Numbered from the stretch's first letter, positions 1 through 11,281 are shown. The stretch: DNA of 64,000 nucleotides from Haberlea rhodopensis (GCA_907163345.1 CAJQUN010000021.1:5890001-5954000); one strand, 5' to 3'. Notes: generated by a model not told the origin, from the sequence alone. Made by a program: numbers and translations.

Positions 1-266
1 AGTGTGGAGAAAAGGATCGAAAAATTGTGGATTATGGATGCAGGCACATTATTTCGACAGAAAATAAAGCAAAAGAAGACCAAAAGGGTCTGCAATAAGA
101 AAAGAATGAGTCCTGTGTGAGTTGGGTTAGTGATTGAAATCTGAAAATTGGCCCCGCAGATGGGTTTGCGAGGACAGAGAGAGCAAGCTGGGGGTTGAGT
201 ACAAGTATAACGAATAAGAAGCGGAGAATTATGTGCCGTTTGGCTGAGAATTTTTGGTTATATATA

Positions 267-300
<34 letters not shown>

Positions 301-400
301 TCTTTGTAGCAAGGAGACAGAGCTTCTTGGAATATAGCAAGGTCTAGAGTGGAAGGAAGCATAAACAACCCCCAAAAGTTGTTAAAATAGACTAGATGTC
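1..400. other. Intergenic flank with a TA microsatellite
   Basis: No gene recognised. It contains a TA dinucleotide tract at about 259-297. Open frames here are short and low-complexity, and one is created by the microsatellite itself. Confidence 0.6.
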
Positions 401-840
401 AGGGTCATTATTAGGTCGGACCAATCGGAACTGGTTCAAAATCGGATCAGTCGATTTCGGTTCGGAACCGGAACCGGAACCGATTGGTCCGGTTACAAAC
501 TGAAACCCGATCTGGGTTTTACTCGGATCGAATCGGTTCCCGTGGATCGGAACCGCCAATCCGGTGGTTTCGGTTCCAAGGGTTCCGGTTCCAATTTCGG
601 AATCGGAACCGGTAAAAAGAATTTAAAAAAAATGAAATTGGTGGCCAACGACAGTGTTGCTATTGGGCAATAGAAAAATCAATTTTTTGGGCAATAGAAA
701 AATCAAATTTTTTTTTTAAAAAGCATTGAATTGCTTCTATAAATACCCCATTTTTCTCCAATTTCATCTCCAATTCTCTTACTCTTACACTCCTAATCTT
801 TTATTCAATTATCTCATTTTCACATATTTCCACTAATACG

Positions 841-2961
841 ATGGCATCATCTTCTGCTGGTCGTGGTGGTTCCTCAAATCTACCTTTATTCCAAGAAAAT
901 TATGATATATTTGACGAGTTTGATAATGCTTATGATGTTGAAAAAGGGAACACGTTGCAGAACCTGCGGGCCCCCAAAATCCGGCCCCTGGCGGGTCATC
1001 CACAATTACTGCTGCTTCGAGTCGCACGAGTAACAGTCCCAAACGAAGCAAGGTTTGTGATCATTTTGACGTCGAGACAAAACCATGTACGAACGTATCT
1101 GTTGTTATTTGTAAAATATGCACAACCACATATAATTATAAAACATGTGGTTCCGCTGGTGGTACCGGAACTTTTAAGAAACATCTAGTTAAAAAACATA
1201 ATTTTGATTATGTTACTTTGCAACCATTAGGTAGAGAACCAACCCAACTTCAAATTAATCTTCAGTCTGGCACTAATTTTATCTTAACACAGGAAAAAAT
1301 AAAAGATTATTCGTTCGTTTTATTGTAAGATGTGAACTTCCCTTTTTGTTTTCTGAAAAAGATGGCTTTATTGAATTTTCTTCTAGTATCCAACCATGTT
1401 TTAGACATATTTCTAGGCATACTTTGAAAAGAAATATTGTGGATGTATTTCTTGATTATCATAAGACTTTAATTGATCATCTTTCTTCTATTAACTGCAG
1501 ATTAAGTTTAACTACTGATATTTGGACGAACACCGCACTACTTTCTTTTCATGTTATTACTTGTCATTGGATTGATGATAACTGGTGTTTGCAGAAACGA
1601 ATTATGTCACTTGACGAATTAAAATCTGCACATACTGGTTCCCAAATTGCTAAATTTATTGTTAATATTTGTAGATTTTATGGAATTGCAGAGAAAATTT
1701 GTTCTATTACACTTGACGATGCTTCCAATAATACCGCGGCAATGCGTGAACTTAAAATATATTTACGACCAATGCTTAATGGTGTTTTTTTCCATGTTAG
1801 ATGTGCATGTCATATAATTAATTTAGCAGTAAAATATGGTTATGAAGATGCTAAATGTAGTAGCATAGATAAACTTAAAAGCTGTTGTCAGTGGATACGA
1901 CAATCACGTATTAAGCGTGATTGGAAACATGTGCAAGTCAGAACCTTCGGTTTACTCTTTTTCCACCGCCCATTGTAAGTCGATGGAATTCTTTGCACAA
2001 AATGTTAGAATCGATGTTACCTTATCAAGATGCTTTAACTTCTTTTTATAACTCTTATCAAATGCCTGAAAGTGATGAAAGTTATTTATTGTTTTTATTA
2101 ATAATTTAACTGCTTTGTTGTCAACTTTTAAAGAAGCAACAGATCGTTTCTCCGGTGTTTGTTATCATACTTCTCATTATTTTCTTCCACTTGTATTTGA
2201 CATGTTTTGTAAATTTATTGAATTTAGAGATGATATTGAGTTGACGTCGTTCGTTTATCGTATGGAGGAGAAGTTCAAAAAATATTGGAAACAAATTCCA
2301 CACGTGCACTGTATATCTACATTGTTAGACCCAAGTCAGGGTGTAGGATCTTTTGATACTTTCTTTGAATATTACAGTACGTTTTTGGATAAGGATGTTG
2401 ACGTTCAAAAGACGTCAATCATGCATTCTCTCCAAAAATATGTTTGGATTATACCATAGTGAATAGGGACAGAGCTCATCGTCACGTGTAGTAGGAGGAG
2501 AAGAAGAAGATGCTAGTCAGTCGCGAAGCGGATGGATTAATGTGTTGAGGAGCCTTGGAAGAAAAAAACAGAGAGAAAGCGGAGTGTCATCTACCTCTTC
2601 AAATGAGTTGCAGTTCTTCCTGGGTCAAATGTTCATTACAGCTGAAAATTTTGACGTACTAGAGTGGTGGAAAGCAAACGCAAGACAATATCCAATCTTA
2701 GCCAAAATGGCTAGAGATGTTTTTGCAGTCCAAACATCCAGTGTCGCATAGGAGTCGGCATTTTCAACTTGTGCTCGACTCATTGGAGACATTAGAGTTT
2801 CTCTAAAACCAGAATCATTGTGCATGCTTATGCTGCTAAGAGATTGGTTCGATGCTGAGAGAAGAAATAAGAGACAAGGAGGAGTCGACGAGTTCGGCAA
2901 CGAAAGTTCCGAAGAAGAAGAAGGATTGGCCAAGACTATACTTATAAATTATGATGAATAG
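841..2961 (+). pseudogene. hAT transposase (BED finger, RNase H-like core, hAT-C domain), broken
   Basis: Pieces of one transposase lie in successive frames at 841-1040, 1041-1320, 1346-1978, 1960-2109, 2115-2459 and 2542-2961. The second piece has a BED-type zinc finger: CKIC, then a spaced KKHLVKKH. The 1346-1978 piece has the hAT catalytic-domain hallmarks LTTDIWTN and SITLDDASNN, and later CACHIINL. The last piece is the C-terminal hAT dimerisation domain (FDVLEWWKAN, then a stop, then ESAFSTCARL). At least one in-frame stop (2748-2750) and several frameshifts make it non-functional. Family assignment to plant RICESLEEPER/Ac-like transposases is confident; species source and age are not known. 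Confidence 0.85.
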
Positions 2962-3082
2962 TGTATTTTTATTATAAATTTCAAATGATGTATGTTTTAT
3001 GTTGTTTTTCATATTCAGTAAATGATGTATTTTCCTTTACGATTTGGGTTGAACGCAAAATTTGAAAAAAAAAAAATAGGCG

Positions 3083-3165
3083 TGGCGATCGATCGCCAAT
3101 ACCCGTAAGGTAAAAAAAACAGTGTCAATTGGCGATTGATCGCCGAACATGACGATCGATCGCCA
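3083..3165. repeat. Cluster of three GGCGATCGATCGCC-type palindromes
   Basis: A perfect 16-bp palindrome, TGGCGATCGATCGCCA, lies at 3083-3098. Two near-copies follow at about 3130-3144 (one mismatch) and 3151-3165. They sit in the 3' subterminal zone of the hAT element. The same 16-mer recurs at 6043-6058 in an unrelated LTR. Confidence 0.85.
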
Positions 3166-3199
3166 AACCGGTTCCGATTCAAACCGGTTTACCCCAGAC

Positions 3200-4017
3200 A
3201 ATTAATCAATGATGATACAATTGATATAATGAGAAGTGAGAACTATATGAACAGTGGTGGTAGAACGGCTGGGTTGTTTTTTTAGTTTGGGCCCACACGA
3301 TATATGGTTTATGGATCTATGGGTTGTCTCGGATCGTCCCATATTTTTTTAGAGGAAATTATAAGAATGTACCACCGAAAAAAACATCTTTTAATTAAAT
3401 TACCCAAAATATATAATTTCCAACCAACTATAACTTTATCAAACACTAATTATTCCATTATTATGACTAAAATACCCCGCACGTGTACACTCGTGCACGT
3501 TTATACCCCTCATGTATAATAAACTATACAATGTGGAACACAAACTCAGTAGAAGAATATGGAGTTTACTCAAACCACCGACAGCGGAGGGGTTCCAGTG
3601 CCGGCGATGAAGAGGCGAACACGAAGGTGGGTTGAGGACCAGTAAACTCGGACGGACGACGAGAGAAATCGAACAACAGCGGTGGTTTGAATTGCTGAAA
3701 TGCGAACGTGATGTTCAGAGTCACCGAAGACAATGATGTTGAAACTGATTGTAAAATAGGGGAACCTATGGTCATAGTAGTCTGAGGTAGAGAGGAAATG
3801 AAAAATGATTCACCAAAGTCGGGGGTATTGCTTCTGCTTCTTTTCTCCTCCCAAATCCCACCTCCAACTCTATATCTTTCCGTCGTGGTTGTGGTTTGAA
3901 TAAGTGGATGGAGACAATTGGGGTAAATTTATTCAAAAATTAGGGGATCGGGAAGAAGGTGTTATTGGCTGATAAAGCTGTCGAAATTACCCCTCGCCTC
4001 ACCGGAGTAGGTGGTGT
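3200..4017. other. Non-coding stretch, no gene recognised
   Basis: There is a short minus-strand open frame with a real ATG at 3775 (stop at 3566), about 69 codons and rich in Ser, Pro and Phe. No family was recognised and there is no splice support. Nothing else stands out. Confidence 0.4.
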
Positions 4018-4143
4018 GCTCCTGGCGGAGCAGGTGGTTGTTTTGGAGGAGGCATTGGTTACGGAGACGGTTTTAGTGTTGGGGTTGGAGTTGGTGTTCG
4101 TGCAGGAGTAAGAGTTGGAGCGGGTAGAGGAACTAGTGGTTGA
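4018..4143 (+). pseudogene. Glycine-rich coding remnant
   Basis: One frame reads as a short glycine/valine-rich tail (GGGIGYGDGF, then VGVGVGVRAG) ending at a TGA at 4141-4143. No start codon or upstream exon could be joined to it. It may be the end of a dead glycine-rich protein gene, or just a GGN-biased simple sequence. Confidence 0.25.
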
Positions 4144-4173
4144 ATTTTAAAGTATGTGTTAAAAAAATATGTG

Positions 4174-4400
4174 CATCGCATGAGTCTAGCGGTGCACATA
4201 AATTACATGTACCGCTAGATTCATGTGGTGCATGAGACTCGTGCGATGCATGTAAATATAATATACATGCACCACTAGACTCATGCGATGTATGTAAACT
4301 CATGCGGTGCATGTAAATGTAATATATATGCACCGCTAGAGGCTAGCAGTGATGACTCATGTGGTGCATGTAAATGTAATATATATGCACCGCCAGACTC
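4174..4400. repeat. Imperfect minisatellite (GCACCGCTAGACTCATG family)
   Basis: About four degenerate units share CATGTAAAT, TAATATATATGCACC and CTAGACTCATGCGGTG blocks. Their lengths are unequal (roughly 20-65 bp), so this is an old scrambled array. Short open frames here are repeat artefacts. Confidence 0.7.
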
Positions 4401-4536
4401 AAGCTTCTTTTGGTCATTATCTTAAAAAATGGACCTAGTTGAAAGCATTTATTTTTGGTGGATTGGGCCGAAAAAACGTTTTCCTATTTGACCAGGCCAA
4501 AAATGGCATGTATACATGGTCGTGTTTGGTATGACG

Positions 4537-4905
4537 CCTGGCGTACCTAGGGCTGAGGTGAGCTCGTCGTAAACGTGCCCCTGAGGTAGGGTGAAAACCC
4601 TTGCTCCTGGCGTAACCAGGGCTGAGGTGAGCTCGTCGTGAACGTGCTCTTGAGGTAGGGTGAAAACCCTTGCTCCTGGCGTAACCAGGGCTGAGGTGAG
4701 CTCGTCGTGAACGTGCTCATGAGGTAGGGTGAAACCCTTGCTCGTGGCGTAACCAGGGCTGAGGTGAGCTCGTCGTGAACGTGCTCCTGAGGTAGGGTGA
4801 AAACCCCTAATCCTGGCGTAACTAGGGCTGAGGTGAGCTCGTCGTAAACGTGCTCCCGAGGTAGGGTGAAAACCCTTGCTCCTGGCGTGACCAAGGCTGA
4901 GGTGA
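4537..4905 (-). repeat. 69-bp minisatellite, main block
   Basis: Units begin CCTGGCGTAACCAGGG at 4537, 4606, 4675, 4743 (68 bp before the next spacing, one base lost), 4812 and 4881. That gives five full units and one cut at 4905 by an LTR insertion. Units are about 90% or more alike. The open frames across it are repeat artefacts. Its position just after the Tat integrase matches the repeat-prone 3' UTR known in that lineage. Confidence 0.95.
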
Positions 4906-5094
4906 TGTGATATCCCCGAAATAATTATATGCAAATTGGGCATTAATTATGTCTATGTGATTATTTGTGGTGATAATTAAATCGTGTTGGAATTAATTAT
5001 CTTGGTGAAATGCTTAGTCATATGGTAGGCGTGACCCGGTGGTACATTTCAGGGTGCATGTTATTTATGTTGAGAAATTGGGGGTTATCATGGT

Positions 5095-5444
5095 TGTTGG
5101 GGTTCAACAATTGCCTGCTTTGTGATTGATCGAACACGTGGCGCTTGTGACAGTATATGGTTGAAAAGATTGATGTTGTGCCATTACCCTTAACTATAGT
5201 TATTGGTAAAGCGGTAAGCTCTCGATCCTACAATTGGTATCAGAGTCAAGGTCGCGCGTTCGATTCCCATGAGTTGCAGAGAGTGCAATTATTGGGGGAG
5301 GGATTGTTGGGGTTCAACAATTGCCTCTGCTTTGTGATCGGTCGAACACGTGTTGCTTGTGCCAGTGTATGGTTGAAAAGATTGATGTTGCGCCATTACC
5401 CTTAACTATAGTTATTGGTAAAGCGGTAAGCTCTCGATCCTACA
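5095..5444 (+). mobile_element. Complete TRIM (terminal-repeat retrotransposon in miniature)
   Basis: Total length is 350 bp. LTR1 is 5095-5232 (138 bp), LTR2 is 5305-5444 (140 bp); both start TGTTGGGGTTCAACA and end CGATCCTACA. The 72-bp interior begins with a primer-binding site complementary to initiator Met-tRNA (TGGTATCAGAG at 5235) and ends with a polypurine tract (GGGGGAGGGA, 5294-5303). A perfect 5-bp target duplication, ATGGT, lies at 5090-5094 and 5445-5449. It codes for nothing, so it must have been moved by enzymes of another element. The LTRs differ by a 2-bp indel and several substitutions, so the insertion is not very recent. The interior also has a B-box-like GTTCGATTCC. Confidence 0.95.
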
Positions 5445-6002
5445 ATGGTTTATTGTGATAGTTGATAATTATATGGTAAAGCAAGGATTTAATTGGGCTT
5501 TGTTGCATTTTGGTAAAATGCTTTTAAAATGTCATGTTGGGGTATTTTGTACATCATGCTAATTATTGGGGTACATGTTTTAATTTCAACCCCTTTATAC
5601 CCCACTACCCCTTACTTTACCCATCACTTTACCATTCCCCAAATCACTCTTCCAAACCCTATCCCCAACCCATTTTCGAAATTGGCTAAAGGGGGGAGGA
5701 GGAATCTTCACAAAAGCTTGGTTTGTGAGATTCTTGGTGAGATTTATAGTCCATAAGAGGTATGGATACCTCCTTGATGTTTTAATGGTGTTTGGTTTGG
5801 TTTTGAAATGGTGTTTTGAGTTTTTGAAATGGGTTTGTTTTGGGTTGGTATGGTTTTGATTGGGTGTTGGATTTTTGGTAGTATTGTGGTGTATGTTGAA
5901 GGTTTATGGTGTTTTTATGTTGTGGGATTGATGGTATATGTGTTGGTGAAGTTGGGAAAGAAAATATGGTGCAAAAATGGTGGTTTTCGAAGTGCATGAA
6001 GC

Positions 6003-6095
6003 GGCGATCGATCGCGCGCATACAGTACGCTCTAGTAGCGTTTGGCGATCGATCGCCACATTTGAGCGATCGATCGGCGAGGCTGGCGATCGATC
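6003..6095. repeat. Cluster of four GATCGATC palindromes in the solo LTR
   Basis: TGGCGATCGATCGCCA is perfect at 6043-6058. Partial copies (CGGCGATCGATCGCG, AGCGATCGATCGGCG, TGGCGATCGATCATCG) lie at about 6002, 6066 and 6084. The spacing is 20-40 bp. The motif is the same as in the hAT element at 3083-3165. Confidence 0.85.
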
Positions 6096-6484
6096 ATCGA
6101 GTGCAGAGAATTTGATACCCGGACAGTGTGATCGCGAGACACCAAAAATGTGTTTTTGGTTATTTTTGTGGGATTTTTGATATTGGACTATTATTGGCTC
6201 CTTATATTGGTTTGCGTGAATGTGTAGAACCATCTCAGGTGGCCACACAACCTAGGAGATAAAGTCCACAACACAACACATTTTGGTACAAATGTACGTA
6301 GTGAGACGTAAGGGCATCAGCCGGTAAAATGTATATTTATGCCATGAATTGGTTATGCATTATGGTTGCAAACATGGTTTTGGTTATACATCATGGATTG
6401 CATACATGGTTTGGTCATGCATTATGGTTGCATGTGTATATTGGATGCATTGGTGCATGTGATTGTGAGTCGAGATTATATTCC

Positions 6485-6700
6485 AGTGATGGGGAATACT
6501 TGCCGCCAGTGGCGTAGCGATGTGAATACTTGCCGCTGTCATACCGTAGCGATGAGAGAATATTTGCCGCTAATATGAAGTGAAGAACACGACCGCTGTC
6601 ATATTATAGCGAGGGATATTAGTGCCGCTGATATTGTCTAAGCGAGGGGTATTTCCGCTGTCATGTTAACGCGATGGGTATTATGCCACTGCTATAATAA
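6485..6700. repeat. Degenerate GCCGCTGTCAT minisatellite inside the solo LTR
   Basis: About five units of 38-48 bp alternate GCCGCTGTCATA-type and TAGCGATG-type blocks, with drifted copies. The function is unknown; it looks like an internal LTR repeat. Confidence 0.7.
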
Positions 6701-7213
6701 GACTTGGAAATTGAACATGGTATACATGGAATGGATGCATGTCATGACATACATTATTGGTATTATAATCCATTGATTATGATTGTGGTACAGGCACAAC
6801 CAAATGGAGCTTTTAAATGTATTAAATACAGGAAGTGATTCGTATTTACGGTTTATGCATTTAAATTACAATCATATTATTGTGAATATGATTTATATAC
6901 ATGCTCATGGTTTTGGGGTTGTTCCTGTAGGTACTTGGCGGACGGGCTAAGGCGGGTTGATGCGGTGAGCTTGTGAGGAGTGCTTTTGGTGTGGCACGGC
7001 ATAATTCTTTTGTATAGTCTCTACTCTAGGAGTAGTGTAAAGCTATATGATTAGCATTCATTGGTTGGAAATGTAATTAATCCCTTTTGGAAAACTTTAT
7101 TTTGGCACTGTAATCTTAACAGCTCAAGGCATCAACACGAACTTTATACTCTTTAGATGCATGTTAGCTCTATTTACGCCTTAATCCGCACTTAAGGAAC
7201 TAGGGTCCTTACA

Positions 7214-7265
7214 GGTGAGCTCGTCGTAAACGTGCTCCTGAGGTAGGGTGAAAACCCTTGCTCCT
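7214..7265 (-). repeat. 69-bp minisatellite, displaced final part-unit
   Basis: This is the remainder of the unit interrupted at 4905. It starts with the target-site duplicate GGTGA (7214-7218), continues GCTCGTCGTAAACGTGCTCC and stops at CTTGCTCCT. Together with the main block it proves that 4906-7213 is an insertion. Confidence 0.95.
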
Positions 7266-7378
7266 ATTTACACAATAACTTGTCAGAAAAAATTCTAAAA
7301 CTTGTATTGCAATAATGAAAGTGTATATAATCCCAAAAAATAAAAACAATCTTTGCAAAAACTAAAAGAGATGAACTA

Positions 7379-9878
7379 AGAATAATATTTTTGGAGGTGA
7401 TACGCGTTCTAGGGTCTCTTCAATGTCTTCCCATCAGGGCCTTCTAGGTAATAAGCTCCCGAACTTAGCTTTTCAACAATCTTAAAGGGACCCTCCCACT
7501 TGGGGTCTAGCTTTTCCTCTTGAACCTCTTGCACCTTTCTTAGTAGAGATCGCCGACCTGGAAAGTTTTCTGAATAACTCGTCAGTTATACATCCGCGCA
7601 ATGCGATTATCATAGGCTTCCATTCTGATGGCAACGGCTTCCCTTCTTTCTTCAATTAATCAAGGTCGGCAGCTCTTCTCTCACTGTTTTGTTCATCATA
7701 GAAATGTACTCTTGATGATTATGCTCCAATTTCAACTGGGAGTACCGCTTCCATAGACCATATTGAATGGTGTTTCACATGTTCTCGTCCTTGGTGTAGT
7801 TCGATAGGACCATAGGACACTAGGTAGTTCTTCCACCCAATTTCCTTTCGCTTTCCCCAACCTAGCTTTAATACTCTGCACCGGAGATCTGTTGATGACC
7901 TCTATCTGACCATTGCTTTGAGGATACGCAACAGAAGTAAAAGCCTGATGGATTTTTAACTCTTCACACCATGCCCTGAGCAGAGCTCCCTGGAATTGCC
8001 TTCCGTTATCCGAGATGATTTTCCTCGGGACACCATATCGACAGACGATGTTTTTCCAAATGAAGTTGAAAACCTCTTTCTCAGTGATTCTGGCTAACGG
8101 TTCAGCTTCAACCCACTTCGAGAAATAATCCATAGCCACAATTAAAAATCTCTTCTGAGCTTTACCTGTTGGAAAGGGTCCTACTATATCAATGTCCCAC
8201 TGGTCAAACGGGCATGCTGCCACAATTACTTTCATCATCATAGTTGGATGATGCTGAAGTCTAGAGTATCTCTCACAACTATCACATGATATAACCATAG
8301 TAGTAGAGTCCTTCTGAATTGTAGGCCAGAAATATCCAGCAAATAGCACCTTCTTTGCCAGGAAATATGCTCCTAGATGATTTCCACAGCATCCCTTGTG
8401 GATTTCCCTCAATACATATTATGATTCTTTCGGACCCAGACAACGCAGAAGTGGTTGAGCAAAAGACCTCTTGTACAAGATTCCTTCAATGAGTATGAAT
8501 CTCTGACTCCTCTGCTTGAGTCTATAGGCCTTTTTGGGATCACTCGGGAGCTTAGCATTGGTAAGATAGTCTAAGAGATCTGTTCTCCAATCATTTTCTT
8601 CCATAGATTCAGATGGATCTTCCTGACTAGGGGTTAATTCAACTTGAAACACCACGTCTCTATTTTGCCAAGTGCGGAGAGCACTAGACATTCTTGCCAA
8701 GCTGTCGGCCTTTCTATTCTTTTCTCTTGGGATCTGTTTGAATATTACTTCTAGAAATCCCTCCTTGATTTTTTCTATGGTACTTGCATATTGAATTAAC
8801 TTCTCATTCTTAACCTCATAGACCCCATTCGTCTGTTGGGCTACTAGCTGAGAATCATAGAAGACTTGTATGCGCTTAGCTCCAACATTCCGAGCAGCCC
8901 TCAATCTCGTTAATACTGCCTCATACTCAGCTTCATTGTTGGAGGCCCGAAAATCCAATCGTACTGCCAACTGTACCTCATCTCCCGTGGGAGAGATCGG
9001 CACAACCCCAATTCCGCTTCCCTCATTACAAGAATAACCATCAACAAATGCTTTCCATAACTCTTCCTTCTCGGGATGCATAGTTTCTGCAATGAAATCT
9101 GCTAAAGCCTGAGCTTTGATATCCGTGCGTGGCTCGTACTGTATATCATACTCTCCTAGCTCAGTTGTCCACTTGACTAGTTGTCTAGAGACACCTGCAC
9201 GACTGAGTATTTTTCCCAGGGAGCTGTTTGTTAACACCGTTATAGGATGCGATAGGAAATAAGGTCTGAGTCACCTAGCTGTTATGATCAGCATTAGGGC
9301 CAACTTTTCGATCTCTGAATACCTCAGCTCAGTAACTTTCAAGGCATGAGATAAGTAATTAATATGTTGCTGTTCAGATTCCATCCTTTTTACTAGAACC
9401 GAGCTGATTGCTTCCTCAGTTGCTGATAAGTAGATAAATAATCGTTCTGCCAGCAGAGGCTTAGCTAGGTATTTTTTCAAATCTTCGAATGCTTCCCCGC
9501 ATTTTTCATACCATTCGAACTTATCAGCTTTCCGGAGTATCTTGAAAAAGGGGAGACTTCTATGAGTTGATCTAGAGATAAACCACCGTGACAAAGCAAC
9601 GATTTTTCCTGTTGTACCTCTTGAATGTTCTTCGGAGGAGACATCTCACAAATAGATTTCACTTTTTCTGGATTAGCTTTAATACCCCTCTCTGTCATGT
9701 AGCCCAGAAATTTTCCACTTTTTACCACAAACACACATTTCTGGGGATTTAACTTTAACCCATAAGACCTGAGAGTGGAGAAAGTCTCCGTCAGATCGGC
9801 TATTAGATCGGTGCCATTTTTTGATTTTACCAGAATACCGTCTACATATACTTCCACATTTTGGCCTAGTTGTTCTGA
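7379..9878 (-). pseudogene. Tat-lineage pol, second half: RT end, RNase H, aRNH, integrase
   Basis: Going down the minus strand from 9878: the RT palm continues, but its active site reads YVDG (glycine codon at 9837-9839) instead of YVDD. After a frame break near 9600 comes the RNase H region (FEWYEKCGEAFEDLKKYL), then a TGA near 9270. Next is a second RNase H-like domain (AFVDGYSCNEGSGIG, NNEAEYEAVL, VFYDSQLV) typical of Tat elements. A TAA near 8416 precedes integrase with its triad kept (WDIDIVGPF, ISDNGRQF, SNGQIEV). A tryptophan codon near the end appears changed to TAG; the frame would otherwise run to about 7379. The RNase H and integrase remnants are clear but no complete enzyme could be made. 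Confidence 0.9.
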
Positions 9879-9883
9879 AAACA

Positions 9884-11259
9884 TGATAAGTGTATTTTAT
9901 ACACTTATATTTCTTCTTATTTTGCATGGTTTAGTGTTAGTTTTCGATCAGAATTACGCTTTTGGTTTTGTTATGTGTTGTTTTGCAGGAATCCAGGTAA
10001 TTACATGTTTTGTGGACTAAAAGGGTGCAAATGACGGAAAGAACGGATGAATTGAAGCCAAAAATCTACACTTTGAATCAAAGCAACAGGCGTAATTACG
10101 CCTGTCTTGAGGCGTAACTACGCCTAAGCCACGGCAATTGTGATTTTGAAGAATTTTAAGTGGCGTAATTACGCCACTTTTGAGGCGTAATTACGCCAGT
10201 CACGCGGGAAGCCAGACTTTGGACACGTCGACAGGCGTAATTACGCCACTTCGGAGGCGTAATGACGCCAATGGAATTTTGGCAATTTTGGAGACTTTCC
10301 TTAGTTGATTGCACGGGACTTTTAAAGGGTTTAGAGGAGGATTTTCGAAGGCTGTTCAGACTTAGACATATTTTGGGAGTGAAGGAGGCTAGGGTTGAAG
10401 AACGGAGAAGAATAACGATGACGGCTCGGAGCAAAAAGTAGAGAATTCATCACGAGACGACGGCGTTCATCGGAGATCGAAGAGTAGCGTCAATTCGTTT
10501 TGTATCTCTAAACTTTTATCAATTTTTATGGGTTATTTAAACATGTCTATGTGTTTAATTACTTCTAGCATGAGCTAATTTTATTTTCTAGGAGACGATG
10601 TAGCTTGTTTTGAAACTACGCTTATTATGAATTGATTGAAGTTTATTTGGATTTCCGTATGGTTTATTTATGTTTTCCTGTTCTTAATGCTTTTAATCTA
10701 CTGGCCATGGATTGAATGATTCCATATTTGTGATCTATCACTCGGGAGAGGGGGTTATGAATAGGAAAGAAGGAATTCGTATCGTGGTAGTTATATTGTT
10801 CGGAAGGCCTATAACTCCATAGAAGTCGTCATAGGAATTACTGTGCTTTTACAATTGTCTGATAATTCATCTTAGATAGGGATATCAAGATTAATGTTAG
10901 ATAATTAATTCTGCTTAACACCCGGGAGGGGGAGTAGAAACAAATAAGAATTCTCGGCTAGTAAACTAGGAAATCCATAACATGGAAATCAAGGAATGAT
11001 AAGTGTAGTGGATGAACAAGTGAAATCGTACTCCTAGATTCGTCTCCAACTGATTCTTTTCAACTCAATATTTGATCATCGTTAGTTAATTAATTTTTAT
11101 TATTCGCATAACACTCAACTATTCGATTCTCTAAATAAAGCAAAGATTATTTTAATTCAGTACTTAGATTTAACTATTTAATCAATCTCTGTGGGTTCGA
11201 CATCTTTCTATACTAAAACTTGACTACCGTGCGCTTGCGGTAAGGGATTTTTCGCAACA
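9884..11259 (+). repeat. Athila 5' LTR
   Basis: It begins with an inverted repeat (ATAAGTGTAT / ATACACTTAT, 9886-9908). A cluster of GGCGTAATTACGCC palindromes lies at 10087-10272. It keeps the 18 bp (around 10441-10460) missing from the 3' copy. Open frames in it are artefacts. Confidence 0.95.
10087..10272. repeat. GGCGTAATTACGCC palindrome cluster (5' LTR)
   Basis: About six units. A perfect 18-bp palindrome at 10087-10104 has CA/TG flanks and a perfect 22-bp one at 10158-10179 has AAGT/ACTT flanks. The others are near 10110, 10182, 10232 and 10254. Flanks differ between units but stay symmetric in the two longest. The same cluster is at 19051-19233 in the 3' LTR. Confidence 0.9.
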
Positions 11260-11265
11260 AGTTTT

Positions 11266-11281
11266 TGGCGCCGTTGCCGGG
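11266..11281 (+). other. Primer-binding site, tRNA-Asp type
   Basis: TGGCGCCGTTGCCGGG lies 6 bp after the 5' LTR. This is the classic Athila primer-binding site for minus-strand synthesis. Confidence 0.9.

Larger units (their letters stand above)
401..3192 (+). mobile_element. Degenerate hAT-superfamily DNA transposon
   Basis: A broken hAT transposase (841-2961) is flanked by subterminal repeat clusters. On the left, 415-610 is packed with GGAACCGG / CCGGTTCC motifs. On the right, 3165-3190 has AAACCGGTTCCG and AAACCGGTTT, and 3083-3165 has GATCGATC palindromes. Dense subterminal motifs are typical of Ac-like hAT elements, where the transposase binds them. The outer limits are approximate: TGTCAGGGT near 398 and ACCCCAGACA near 3191 could be decayed terminal repeats, but no 8-bp target duplication was found. 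The element is immobile as it stands. Confidence 0.7.
4906..7213 (-). mobile_element. Solo LTR, 2308 bp, probably Ty3/gypsy chromovirus
   Basis: It starts TGTGATATCC, ends GGTCCTTACA and is flanked by a perfect 5-bp duplication, GGTGA (4901-4905 and 7214-7218). There is no internal coding region and no second LTR, so it is what unequal recombination between two LTRs leaves behind. The strand is inferred: read on minus, the ends (TGTAAGGACC to GATATCACA) resemble those of the Tekay-type LTR at 60510-62732 (TGTAATGGTT to GCCGTCACA). It contains a nested TRIM, a cluster of GATCGATC palindromes and a degenerate GCCGCTGTCAT repeat. Without the TRIM it is about 1.95 kb. Confidence 0.9.

Noticed and set aside
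398..3197. Terminal inverted repeats and 8-bp duplication of the hAT element
   Set aside because: Only 8 of 11 bases match between the candidate ends and the flanking 8-mers differ, so no exact borders are claimed.
4449..4943. Long minus-strand frames of 115-164 codons
   Set aside because: They translate the 69-bp minisatellite (repeated HDELTSALVTPGA-like units) and part of an LTR end; no start context or family.
5235..5275. Possible tRNA gene
   Set aside because: Only a primer-binding site and a B-box-like motif are present; no acceptor stem, D-arm or anticodon arm can be formed in 72 bp.
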